A DNA stretch of 10,950 bases from Odoribacter sp. UBA944 (GTDB lineage: Bacteria > Bacteroidota > Bacteroidia > Bacteroidales > Marinifilaceae). Below are positions 1-6,076 of the stretch, one piece after another (position 1 is the first letter of the stretch; each line of letters opens with the position of its first letter). The notes under the pieces were generated by a model that ran no database searches, was not told the origin of the DNA, and saw only the letters and a program-made list of their open reading frames with translations. The stretch lies in the NCBI GenBank assembly GCA_002293375.1, contig DBDA01000023.1, positions 3,653 through 14,602 of the forward strand, written 5' to 3'. A program made the translations under genes and the position numbers.

Positions 1-16
1 TTTTTATTAATAATAA

Positions 17-994
17 ATGATTATGACTTGGGATAACGCGATTGAAAACTACAAGACTTTTCTGATCCTGGAAAAGTCTTTGTCTCCAAACTCTGTGGAG
101 GCTTACTTGAATGACGTGAGAAAATTGGAAAAATTCTGCGAAGAAAATTTCTCCGTAACCGATTTGAAAAAAGTGACTTATGAGATGCTGAGGGAGTACA
201 TTACCTTTGTTAGCGACATGGGTGTAACGAACCGTACACAAGCCCGGAGCATTTCCAGCATTCGTTCGTTTTTCAAATTTCTGGTGTATGACGGGATTCT
301 GGAAACCAACCCGACCAAACTGCTGGAAGCTCCGAAAGTGGGACGCAAACTGCCGAGCACGTTGACTGTGGAAGAGATCGACACGATCCTGAACGCCGTG
401 GAGATGTTCAAACCGGAAGGACAACGCAACAAAGCAATTATCGAAGTTTTGTACTCCTGCGGTTTGCGGGTATCCGAACTGATCGGGTTAAAACTTTCGA
501 ACGTGAATTTCCGGCAGGGAGTCATCAAGATTGAAGGGAAAGGCAACAAAGAACGGTTAATTCCATTGGGAAAAAATGCCAAACAGGAGATCAAACTCTA
601 CCTGAAGGGATATCGCAGTTATTTGGATATTCAGCCGGAATTCGAAGATATTCTTTTCCTGAACAAACGGGGGGCAGCTCTGTCGCGTGTGATGGTGTTC
701 AACATCATCAAACACTTGGCTCACCGGGCAGGATTGAAGAAATCGATCTCTCCGCACACCTTCCGCCACTCGTTCGCTTCACACCTGGTAACAGGCGGAG
801 CCGACCTGCGGGCTGTACAGGACATGCTGGGACACGAATCCATCCTCACAACCGAGATCTATACACACCTGGATAACAACTACCTGAAAGATACCATCAA
901 CAAGTATCATCCGAGAATCAAGAAGGAGGAAGAAGAGGCGGCAGTCGAAGAAAAAGGGAAAGGGAAAAAGAAGAAGGATCAGGACGAGGAGTAA
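17..994 (+). CDS. xerD: Site-specific tyrosine recombinase XerD
   Basis: Resolves chromosome dimers at the dif site, normally together with XerC and under control of FtsK at the division septum. The 325-residue protein has an N-terminal SAM-like DNA-binding domain (about residues 5-90) and a C-terminal catalytic domain with the full tyrosine recombinase set: R151 in GLRVSEL, K175 in GKGNKER, H247 and R250 in PHTFRHSFASH, H273 in LGHES and the nucleophile Y282 in IYTHL. Length and layout match XerD rather than integrative-element integrases, and there are no mobile-element genes nearby; XerC is the main alternative. The start is ATG 17 or ATG 23 (the first residues read MIM); no Shine-Dalgarno sequence is visible and the promoter lies outside the window. 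The last 24 or so residues (302-325) are almost only Glu, Lys, Asp and Gly, an unusual tail beyond the normal end of the family. Confidence 0.93.
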   Translation: MIMTWDNAIENYKTFLILEKSLSPNSVEAYLNDVRKLEKFCEENFSVTDLKKVTYEMLREYITFVSDMGVTNRTQARSISSIRSFFKFLVYDGILETNPTKLLEAPKVGRKLPSTLTVEEIDTILNAVEMFKPEGQRNKAIIEVLYSCGLRVSELIGLKLSNVNFRQGVIKIEGKGNKERLIPLGKNAKQEIKLYLKGYRSYLDIQPEFEDILFLNKRGAALSRVMVFNIIKHLAHRAGLKKSISPHTFRHSFASHLVTGGADLRAVQDMLGHESILTTEIYTHLDNNYLKDTINKYHPRIKKEEEEAAVEEKGKGKKKKDQDEE

Positions 995-1013
995 AAATCC
1001 AAAGAAGTAAAGA

Positions 1014-1041
1014 AAAAAGGGCGTGGGAACACGTCCTTTTT
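1014..1041. terminator. Bidirectional intrinsic terminator between xerD and miaA
   Basis: The arm AAAAAGGGCGTG (1014-1025) pairs with CACGTCCTTTTT (1030-1041) around the loop GGAA, a GNRA-type tetraloop on the plus-strand RNA. This is a 12-bp stem with one G-T wobble. The T run 1037-1041 serves xerD transcripts, and the A run 1013-1018 reads as a T run on the minus strand and serves miaA. It lies 19 bases after the xerD stop and 10 bases after the miaA stop, exactly between two convergent genes. Confidence 0.85.
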
Positions 1042-1051
1042 ACTTTATGGA

Positions 1052-1969
1052 TCAACCAAACAATTGCCTGATCCGCCCGACTTTCTCCTCCATCGGAAGC
1101 GCCGCATCTATCCAGTGGATCGGTATGCCGTCGCGTTCCATTTTCCGGAACCAGGTCATTTGCCGTTTGGCAAACTGGTGGATGGCTATATTCAATTTTT
1201 CCACCATCTCACTGTACTCCAACCGACCGGTCAAGTAGAGGGTCAAAAATTTATACTCCAGGCCATAGTAGAGCAAATCTTCAGCAGCTATCCCGCTTTC
1301 CAACAATTTCCGGACTTCCTCTATCATCCCCTGCTCCAGCCGCTCCTGCAAACGCCGGGTGATCCGTTCCCGCCTGACTTCCCGGCTTACATCCACTCCG
1401 ATCACCAACGGCTCCAATCCCGGAAACTCCTGCTTTTCCATGGGATGTTCCCGGTAATACTCCTCGATCTCGATCGCCCGCACCGCCCGTTTTACCGTAT
1501 CTATGTCTGTTGTGTTGTGAAGCTCTTTGTAAGCGGACAGGATCCGGGTCAGCTCTCCCAACTCTTTCCCCTCCAACTCCTGCCGGAGTTTTGCATTGAC
1601 CGGAACACTCAACAAGCGGTATGCTTTTAAAACCGCCTCCACATACAGTCCGCTCCCGCCGCACAGGACAGGAAACACTTTTCTCGCCTCACAATCGCTC
1701 CACACCCGGAGAAAATCCTGTTGATACTCGAACACATTGTATTTGTACCCGGCATCTGCAATGTCGATCAGGTGACACGGTATCGCCCTGCCTTTGTACT
1801 GATACTCTCCAAGATCTTTTCCTGTACCGATATCCATTCCTCTGTAAACCTGACGGGAATCGGCGCTGATCACTTCCCCACCCAGTTCCGCCGCCATCCG
1901 CACTGCCAACGCAGTCTTGCCGCTGGCGGTCGGCCCGGTTATACACAAAAGGTTAAACTTTTCTTTCAT
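1052..1969 (-). CDS. miaA: tRNA dimethylallyltransferase MiaA
   Basis: Transfers a dimethylallyl group to N6 of A37 in tRNAs that read codons beginning with U, the first step of ms2i6A synthesis. The 305-residue protein from ATG 1969 has the P-loop GPTASGKT (12-19), the DSRQVYRGMDIGTGK block (37-51), GGSGLY (104-109), TVKRAVRAIEI (158-168) and the C-terminal HQFAKRQMTWFRK block (264-276). The HNTTDID stretch (151-157), in place of the usual DP..A..I..ND segment, resembles one of two MiaA paralogues I recall from Bacteroides. The reading frame stays open upstream to ATG 2053, but the extra 28 residues do not look like MiaA and would start upstream of the likely promoter, so 1969 is preferred. 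It converges with xerD over a shared terminator and is divergent from the TPR gene. Confidence 0.92.
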   Translation of the reverse strand: MKEKFNLLCITGPTASGKTALAVRMAAELGGEVISADSRQVYRGMDIGTGKDLGEYQYKGRAIPCHLIDIADAGYKYNVFEYQQDFLRVWSDCEARKVFPVLCGGSGLYVEAVLKAYRLLSVPVNAKLRQELEGKELGELTRILSAYKELHNTTDIDTVKRAVRAIEIEEYYREHPMEKQEFPGLEPLVIGVDVSREVRRERITRRLQERLEQGMIEEVRKLLESGIAAEDLLYYGLEYKFLTLYLTGRLEYSEMVEKLNIAIHQFAKRQMTWFRKMERDGIPIHWIDAALPMEEKVGRIRQLFG

Positions 1970-2022
1970 ACAATCGTATATCCATTGTCGCAAACGACAA
2001 CCCGGTTTTTCGGTTTGCACCG
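1970..2022 (-). promoter_or_regulatory. Structured 5' leader of miaA with a short overlapping upstream ORF
   Basis: Read on the minus strand, this leader holds three short perfect hairpins. H1 is CGGT-GCAA-ACCG (2022-2011), H2 is TTGTCG-TTTG-CGACAA (2000-1985), and H3 is ACAAT...ATTGT (1988-1984 with 1974-1970), which ends directly at the miaA ATG. H3 and H2 share bases and exclude each other. GCAAAC (2018-2013, in H1) is also complementary to GTTTGC (1995-1990, in H2), an alternative pairing that would break both. An ATG at 1985 opens a 10-codon ORF (MDIRLYERKV, stop 1955-1953) that overlaps the miaA start in another frame. The elements are seen in the sequence; a regulatory role is inference and short stems can arise by chance. 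Confidence 0.3.
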
Positions 2023-2030
2023 TTGGAAAA

Positions 2031-2038
2031 CAAAAGTA
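2031..2038 (-). promoter_or_regulatory. Bacteroidetes -7 promoter element for miaA
   Basis: The minus strand reads TACTTTTG, a full match to the Bacteroidetes -7 consensus TAnnTTTG. A TTTG (2065-2062) lies 23 bases upstream, somewhat further than the usual -33 spacing. Transcription would begin near 2025, giving a leader of about 55 bases before ATG 1969. Confidence 0.5.
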
Positions 2039-2058
2039 GAAAAAATCAAGCACGCTTT

Positions 2059-2574
2059 ATGCAAAAGTCCGGTATCTTGCTATTATTGGCGCTTTTTTGC
2101 TCTGTAACTGCAACAACAGCGCAACTTCCAAACAGGATTTTGATCATTGAAAACCTGATACGGCAAGGGGATTTTAACCGGGCGCTCCAAGCTGTGGAAG
2201 AGGAGATCGCTGTTTCGGATCCCACCCCGGATCTGCTGTTTCTGAAAGGGATTTGCTGCAGTCAGATCGAACAGTTCCGGCCACAGGCGAACGACGTTTT
2301 TTACCAAGCCTTGTCGATTTGCCGGGAGTGGAGACTGAAGGTCAGCATCCTGTATAACATCGCCCGGATGCACCGGCTGAGTAACGAACATGCCAATGCC
2401 GTTCGCATTTACAACCACCTGCTGGAATACACGATTCCGGAGAAATTCCGGGAACATTTGGAAGAGGAGAAGGCAGCCTGTTACCGGCTCCTGAAACACG
2501 GATGCAAAACCGATCACGGAAAAATAACCGGAGTGGATAAAACCGTACAGGCTGGATTGCGAATCAGTGCGTAA
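2059..2574 (+). CDS. Small secreted TPR-like protein of unknown function
   Basis: I do not recognise a named family. Starting from ATG 2059 gives 171 residues with a clear signal peptide: MQKSG, a hydrophobic core at about 6-16 and a signal peptidase I type site near TATTA-Q (residues 17-22). No lipobox is present, because F13 precedes C14. The rest is helical with three degenerate TPR-like helix pairs at about 26-50 (GDFNRALQAVEEEIA), 58-88 (LKGICCSQ...FYQALSI) and 93-123 (YNIARMHRLSNEHANAVRIYNHLLEY), then a basic tail. The mature protein is therefore expected in the periplasm or outside the cell, probably in protein-protein contacts. The frame is open further up to ATG 2023, but that would put a charged stretch before the signal peptide. 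It is divergent from miaA by 89 bases and followed by a 145-base gap. Confidence 0.7.
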   Translation: MQKSGILLLLALFCSVTATTAQLPNRILIIENLIRQGDFNRALQAVEEEIAVSDPTPDLLFLKGICCSQIEQFRPQANDVFYQALSICREWRLKVSILYNIARMHRLSNEHANAVRIYNHLLEYTIPEKFREHLEEEKAACYRLLKHGCKTDHGKITGVDKTVQAGLRISA

Positions 2575-2597
2575 AATAAAAATACCAAACAATTGTT

Positions 2598-2626
2598 AAA
2601 ATGCCCAAGAGTTTGCGGGGGTTTTT
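2598..2626 (+). terminator. Weak possible terminator after the TPR gene
   Basis: AAAA and CCC (2598-2606) can pair with GGGGG and TTTTT (2617-2626) across a loop of about 10 bases, with a G-G mismatch and a wobble in the stem. It lies 23 bases after the TPR gene stop and ends in five Ts. The stem is short and imperfect, so this is tentative. Confidence 0.25.
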
Positions 2627-2644
2627 AAAGAGGAAACCGTAATT

Positions 2645-2652
2645 TAGCTTTA
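2645..2652 (+). promoter_or_regulatory. Possible -7 promoter element for the GNAT gene
   Basis: TAGCTTTA matches the Bacteroidetes -7 consensus TAnnTTTG at all but the last position. A T run at 2622-2626 sits 18 bases upstream, where a -33 TTTG would be. It would leave a leader of about 60 bases before the GNAT start at 2720. This is a weak match in AT-rich DNA. Confidence 0.3.
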
Positions 2653-2719
2653 AAATTCCGCATGAAATGGAAAGAGTGTTAAAAATCAAGTAATAAAAAC
2701 GACTAAACGATCCAATTGT

Positions 2720-3256
2720 ATGATGAATAATGAACACGTGCTGATACGGGCATTAGAGCCGGAAGACCTTGAATATCTGTATACCTGGGAAAACAATATG
2801 GATTTATGGGAGGTCAGCAACACACTGGTTCCTTTTTCACACTTTACCCTGAAAAAATACATTGAAAACGCGCACCGGGATATTTACGAAGCCAAACAGC
2901 TTCGCTTGATGATTGCCCGAAGGAAAGACGGGGCTCCCATCGGATTGATCGACATTTACGATTTCGATCCGTTCAACATGCGGGCCGGCCTTGGGATCAT
3001 GATCTACCAATACGCCGACCGGCGGAAAGGGTTTGCCGGAGATGCCATCCGGTTGATCCTGGATTACTGCTTCGAAACCCTGGGGCTTCACCAAGCCTAC
3101 AGCTGCATCCCGGCTTGCAACATTGCCAGTATTAAACTGTTCGAAAAGGTAGGATTTTCAGAGATCGGCCGCTGCAAAGAGTGGTTGAAACGCGGCGATG
3201 TCTGGGAGGATGTACTCTATTATCAACTGTTGAAATCCGACTGGTACACAGAATAA
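2720..3256 (+). CDS. GNAT family N-acetyltransferase (SpeG/RimJ-like)
   Basis: Transfers an acetyl group from acetyl-CoA to an amine; the substrate cannot be read from the sequence. The 178-residue protein covers one Acetyltransf_3-type GNAT fold. It opens with IRALEPEDLEYLYTWENN (9-26), typical of RimJ/SpeG enzymes. The acetyl-CoA pyrophosphate loop is RRKGFAGDAI (101-110), fitting R/Q-x-x-G-x-A/G, and the late signature NIASIKLFEKVGF (134-146) is intact. A spermidine N-acetyltransferase is the nearest functional guess, but ribosomal-protein or small-molecule acetylation is equally possible. Two ATGs (2720, 2723) are adjacent. It ends 2 bp from the stop of the convergent yhcH-family gene, so neither transcript has room for its own terminator between them. 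Confidence 0.85.
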   Translation: MMNNEHVLIRALEPEDLEYLYTWENNMDLWEVSNTLVPFSHFTLKKYIENAHRDIYEAKQLRLMIARRKDGAPIGLIDIYDFDPFNMRAGLGIMIYQYADRRKGFAGDAIRLILDYCFETLGLHQAYSCIPACNIASIKLFEKVGFSEIGRCKEWLKRGDVWEDVLYYQLLKSDWYTE

Positions 3257-3271
3257 ATTCACCTGTTCTGT
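3248..3271. other. Inverted repeat spanning the convergent stop codons
   Basis: ACAGAA (3248-3253) pairs with TTCTGT (3266-3271) around a 12-base loop holding both stop codons, those of the GNAT gene (3254-3256) and the yhcH-family gene (3259-3261). There is no T run on either side, so it is a poor intrinsic terminator. It is the only dyad seen at this junction. Confidence 0.25.
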
Positions 3272-3717
3272 CGGCACCGTACTTTGGCGATCAGTTTCCG
3301 AATCCTTCCCTCTCCGACGCAGGGGGCATGCCCGTCTTCCGGAAAAAAGACCGCAAAACAGCCCGGTGTAAGCGGGAAATAAAAAGAGGCCTTGTCGTCG
3401 TAAAAATCGATGTCGGTTTTGGACGGATCTGTTGGACGGATCTGTGTTAACTCCTGCCGGGGTTTCCAGCCAAACTCCTCGTTCCCGGCGATCAGCACCT
3501 GTATGTCGATGTAGTCGTCATGGGTTTCCAGCAGGACCTTGCTTCGCTCTTTCCCGGTTGTTTCCACCACATTGATCCAGGCATTCTCCCCGTCGATCCC
3601 GATCCGTCCGGGCTCCAAACGGGCCAGGTCTGCCGATCGCAAAAAATCAAATACTTCTTTGAAATACGGATTCATTTTTTCGATCCGTGCAGCGTTGTCC
3701 AAGCTATCAATAATCAT
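3259..3717 (-). CDS. YhcH/YjgK/YiaL (DUF386) family protein, probable sugar anomerase-like cupin
   Basis: The family adopts a cupin-like beta fold that binds a metal and includes E. coli NanQ (YhcH, a sialic acid anomerase), TabA, YiaL and EbgC. The 152-residue protein is full length, with MIIDSL at the start, the ETHDDYIDIQ block (64-73, with E64, H66 and D71 as likely pocket or metal residues), GWKP (83-86), FYDD (105-108), FFPEDGHAPC (124-133, H130) and a RKLIAKVR end (140-147). No sugar-catabolism genes adjoin it, so the substrate remains open. A perfect 13-base tandem repeat lies inside the gene at 3419-3444, yet family similarity continues on both sides. A TATTTTTG promoter box sits just upstream and the gene is divergent from era. 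Confidence 0.88.
   Translation of the reverse strand: MIIDSLDNAARIEKMNPYFKEVFDFLRSADLARLEPGRIGIDGENAWINVVETTGKERSKVLLETHDDYIDIQVLIAGNEEFGWKPRQELTQIRPTDPSKTDIDFYDDKASFYFPLTPGCFAVFFPEDGHAPCVGEGRIRKLIAKVRCRQNR
3419..3444. repeat. Perfect 13-base tandem duplication inside the yhcH-family gene
   Basis: TTGGACGGATCTG occurs twice head to tail (3419-3431 and 3432-3444). The unit is not a multiple of three, so the two copies are read in different frames (on the minus strand QIRPT, then DPSK). The encoded protein nevertheless matches the family before and after. Confidence 0.9.
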
Positions 3718-3744
3718 CTCTGTTCTGTTTTAGGTTTCATCCTA

Positions 3745-3752
3745 CAAAAATA
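3745..3752 (-). promoter_or_regulatory. Bacteroidetes -7 promoter element for the yhcH-family gene
   Basis: The minus strand reads TATTTTTG, a full match to TAnnTTTG, 27 bases before ATG 3717. No clear -33 TTTG is seen at the usual spacing. It lies back to back with the era promoter in a 104-base divergent region. Confidence 0.55.
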
Positions 3753-3793
3753 ACGATTTCTAAGAAGCAGTATCTTTTTCGTGCCGAAATTAG

Positions 3794-3801
3794 TATCTTT
3801 G
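3794..3801 (+). promoter_or_regulatory. Bacteroidetes -7 promoter element for era-der
   Basis: TATCTTTG, in the context TAGTATCTTTGCG, is a full consensus match and a form common in this phylum. It lies 20 bases before ATG 3822, giving a very short leader. A second similar box, TATCTTTT, starts 23 bases upstream at 3771. No convincing -33 TTTG is seen. Confidence 0.65.
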
Positions 3802-3821
3802 CGCGGCATAAAATTGAACCC

Positions 3822-4703
3822 ATGGACCACAAGTCAGGATTTGTCAATATTGTAGGGAATCCCAATGTAGGGAAATCGACCCTGATGAACCGGTTGGTCG
3901 GGGAACGGATCTCTATTATCACCTCCAAATCGCAAACGACCCGGCACCGGATCAAGGGAATCGTCAACAGCGACCGGTTCCAGATCGTTTTTTCCGATAC
4001 GCCAGGCGTGGTGAAACCGAGTTACAAAATGCAGGAGTATATGCTGGAGTATTCCAAATCGGCGCTGGCGGATGCCGACGTCATCCTGTACGTAACCGAT
4101 ACGGTGGAAGATTTCCGGAAAAACAGCGATTTTGTGGAGAAAGTGGCCCGTTCCAGTGCTCCGGTGTTGTTGGTGATCAATAAAATAGACCTGACCACCC
4201 AGGAGAAATTGGAGGCGTTGATAGACAACTGGCAGGCGCTGATTCCCCGGGCGGAGTTCTTTCCCGTTTCCGCTACCGAAAATTTCAACATTGACAATCT
4301 ATATAAGCGGATCCTGGAGTTATTGCCGGAAGGAGAACCCTATTTTCCGAAAGACGAACTGACGGATCTGCCCGCCCGATTCTTTGTGAACGAGATCATC
4401 CGGGAGAAGATACTGCTGCATTACGAAAAAGAGATCCCTTACTCGGTAGAGGTGGGCGTGGAAGAGTTCCAAGAGGAGGAGAAACGCATCGAAATCCGGG
4501 CTGTGATCTATGTAGAGCGCGATTCCCAGAAGGGGATCATCATTGGGCACAAGGGCGAAGCCCTGAAAAAAGTGGGTATGGAAGCCCGGAAAGACATTGA
4601 AAATTTTTTCGGAAAAAGCGTATTTCTGAACTTGTATGTGAAGGTGCAGAAGGATTGGCGAAGCCGGGAGCAGGATTTGAAGAATTTCGGTTATATCCAA
4701 TAG
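3822..4703 (+). CDS. era: GTPase Era, 16S rRNA binding and 30S assembly factor
   Basis: Era binds the 3' end of 16S rRNA and couples GTP hydrolysis to late maturation of the small ribosomal subunit. The 293-residue protein is of normal length. G1 is GNPNVGKST (12-20), the switch I region is SQTTRHRIKG (37-46), G3 is DTPG (59-62), G4 is NKID (120-123) and G5 is SAT (150-152). A C-terminal KH domain follows (about 200-285) with the RNA-binding GHKG loop (242-245) in IIIGHKGEALKKVG. The start ATG 3822 gives the expected short N-terminus and follows a TATCTTTG promoter box. The next gene, der, begins 36 bases downstream with no terminator between, so the two are probably co-transcribed. Confidence 0.97.
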   Translation: MDHKSGFVNIVGNPNVGKSTLMNRLVGERISIITSKSQTTRHRIKGIVNSDRFQIVFSDTPGVVKPSYKMQEYMLEYSKSALADADVILYVTDTVEDFRKNSDFVEKVARSSAPVLLVINKIDLTTQEKLEALIDNWQALIPRAEFFPVSATENFNIDNLYKRILELLPEGEPYFPKDELTDLPARFFVNEIIREKILLHYEKEIPYSVEVGVEEFQEEEKRIEIRAVIYVERDSQKGIIIGHKGEALKKVGMEARKDIENFFGKSVFLNLYVKVQKDWRSREQDLKNFGYIQ

Positions 4704-4739
4704 AGCATTTTTCCGGTTTATCAACTATAACACTGTATA

Positions 4740-6047
4740 ATGAGCAATATCGTAGCCATTGTCGGCCGGCCCAACGTCGGAAAATCGACCCTCTTCAACC
4801 GATTGGTCGGAATACGCCAGGCCATTGTGAACGAAGAGAGCGGCGTGACCCGCGACCGCAACTACGGCAAATCGGAGTGGAACGGCAAAGAGTTTTCTGT
4901 GATCGATACGGGGGGGTATGTCTCCAACAGTGACGATATTTTTGAGGAAGAGATCAATAAGCAGGTAATCCTGGCCATGGAAGAGGCCGATGTAGTGTTG
5001 TTTATGGTAGATGTAGAGACCGGATTGACCGATCTGGACGAAAATTTCGCCCGTCTGCTGCGCAACATCCGGAAACCGGTTTACTTGGTTGCCAACAAAG
5101 TGGATACCAGTGAACGGATGTATGAAACCGGGGAGTTTTACCGCATGGGGATCAAAAGTGATCTGTTCGGTATCTCATCGGCCAATGGTTTTGGGACGGG
5201 TGAATTGCTGGACGCGATCGTTTCCCATTTCCGGGAAGATACCGTAGAGAATACGGAACACTTGCCCCGCATTACGATCGTAGGCCGGCCCAATGTTGGT
5301 AAATCCTCCACGATCAACGCATTGATCGGCGAAGAACGGAATATCGTCACGGAAATTGCCGGAACCACCCGCGACTCCCTGCATACCCACTATACCCAAT
5401 TCGGACATGATTTCCTGTTGGTTGACACGGCGGGCCTGCGAAAAAAGGCGAAAGTGAATGAAGATGTGGAGTTTTATTCCGTTATGCGTTCCGTCCGGGC
5501 CATCGAGGAATCGGATGTCTGCATGTTGCTGTTGGATGCGACGCGCGGGATAGAAGCCCAGGACCTGAACATCTTCCACCTGATCGAAAAAAACCGGAAA
5601 GGGGTGGTGATTGTGGTGAACAAATGGGATTTGGTGGAAAAGGACAACAAAACCGCTATTGTGTTTGAAAAAGCCATCCGGGAGAAAATCGCCCCTTTTC
5701 AGGATGTAGATATTGTCTTTGCCTCTGCTCTGACCAAACAGCGCTTGTTGAAAGCGCTGGAGTTGACGATCGAGGTATACCACCGCCGGACGCAGAAGTT
5801 GAAAACATCGGAATTGAACCGGGTCATGCTGGAGGCGATTGAAAACTACTCGCCCCCCATGACCAAGGGAAAAGTGGTGAAGATCAAATACGTCACACAA
5901 TTGCCAACCCATGCCCCCTCGTTCGCTTTTTACTGTAATCTTCCCCAATATGTACGGGAGACTTACAAGCGCTATCTGGAAAATAAAATCCGGGAAAATT
6001 GGAATTTTACCGGCGTGCCGATCCAGTTGTTTATGCGGAAAAAATAG
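4740..6047 (+). CDS. der: Tandem GTPase Der (EngA), 50S ribosome assembly factor
   Basis: Der is an essential GTPase needed for assembly of the large ribosomal subunit and is the only common bacterial GTPase with two G domains in one chain. The 435 residues show both. Domain 1 has GRPNVGKS (9-16), DTGG (56-59) and NKVD (119-122). Domain 2 has GRPNVGKSS (182-190), DTAG (229-232) and NKWD (294-297). A C-terminal KH-like domain runs from about 350 to 435. All nucleotide-binding motifs are intact. It follows era by 36 bases with no visible promoter of its own. Its TAG stop (6045-6047) directly abuts the -7-like box of the following RseC-rnf operon. Confidence 0.97.
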   Translation: MSNIVAIVGRPNVGKSTLFNRLVGIRQAIVNEESGVTRDRNYGKSEWNGKEFSVIDTGGYVSNSDDIFEEEINKQVILAMEEADVVLFMVDVETGLTDLDENFARLLRNIRKPVYLVANKVDTSERMYETGEFYRMGIKSDLFGISSANGFGTGELLDAIVSHFREDTVENTEHLPRITIVGRPNVGKSSTINALIGEERNIVTEIAGTTRDSLHTHYTQFGHDFLLVDTAGLRKKAKVNEDVEFYSVMRSVRAIEESDVCMLLLDATRGIEAQDLNIFHLIEKNRKGVVIVVNKWDLVEKDNKTAIVFEKAIREKIAPFQDVDIVFASALTKQRLLKALELTIEVYHRRTQKLKTSELNRVMLEAIENYSPPMTKGKVVKIKYVTQLPTHAPSFAFYCNLPQYVRETYKRYLENKIRENWNFTGVPIQLFMRKK

Positions 6048-6055
6048 TATCTTTA
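6048..6055 (+). promoter_or_regulatory. Probable promoter of the RseC-rnf operon
   Basis: TATCTTTA matches TAnnTTTG at all but the last position, in the context TAGTATCTTTACA, nearly the same as the era promoter context. GTTG (6026-6029) lies 18 bases upstream as a plausible -33 element inside the end of der. The box starts right after the der stop and lies 21 bases before ATG 6077. Read-through from der is also possible. Confidence 0.5.
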
Positions 6056-6076
6056 CAAGCATTTTTCCTTTTCGGC

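Noticed and set aside
17..994. Integrase of a mobile element rather than XerD
   Set aside because: The neighbours are housekeeping genes, there are no attachment-site repeats or element genes, and the layout fits chromosomal XerD.
1064..1630. 188-codon open frame on the plus strand opposite miaA
   Set aside because: It is a shadow of miaA; the translation is Pro/His/Phe rich with no recognisable domain.
1970..2053. N-terminal extension of miaA to ATG 2053 (28 extra residues)
   Set aside because: The extension is not MiaA-like and would start upstream of the transcription start implied by the TACTTTTG box; ATG 1969 gives the normal MKEKFNLLCITGPTASGKT start.
2023..2058. Longer start of the TPR gene at ATG 2023
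   Set aside because: It would place twelve mostly charged or polar residues ahead of a good signal peptide that begins at ATG 2059.
3822..6047. Recent gene duplication between era and der
   Set aside because: The similarity is limited to the universal G motifs; both are ancient, distinct families with different C-terminal domains.
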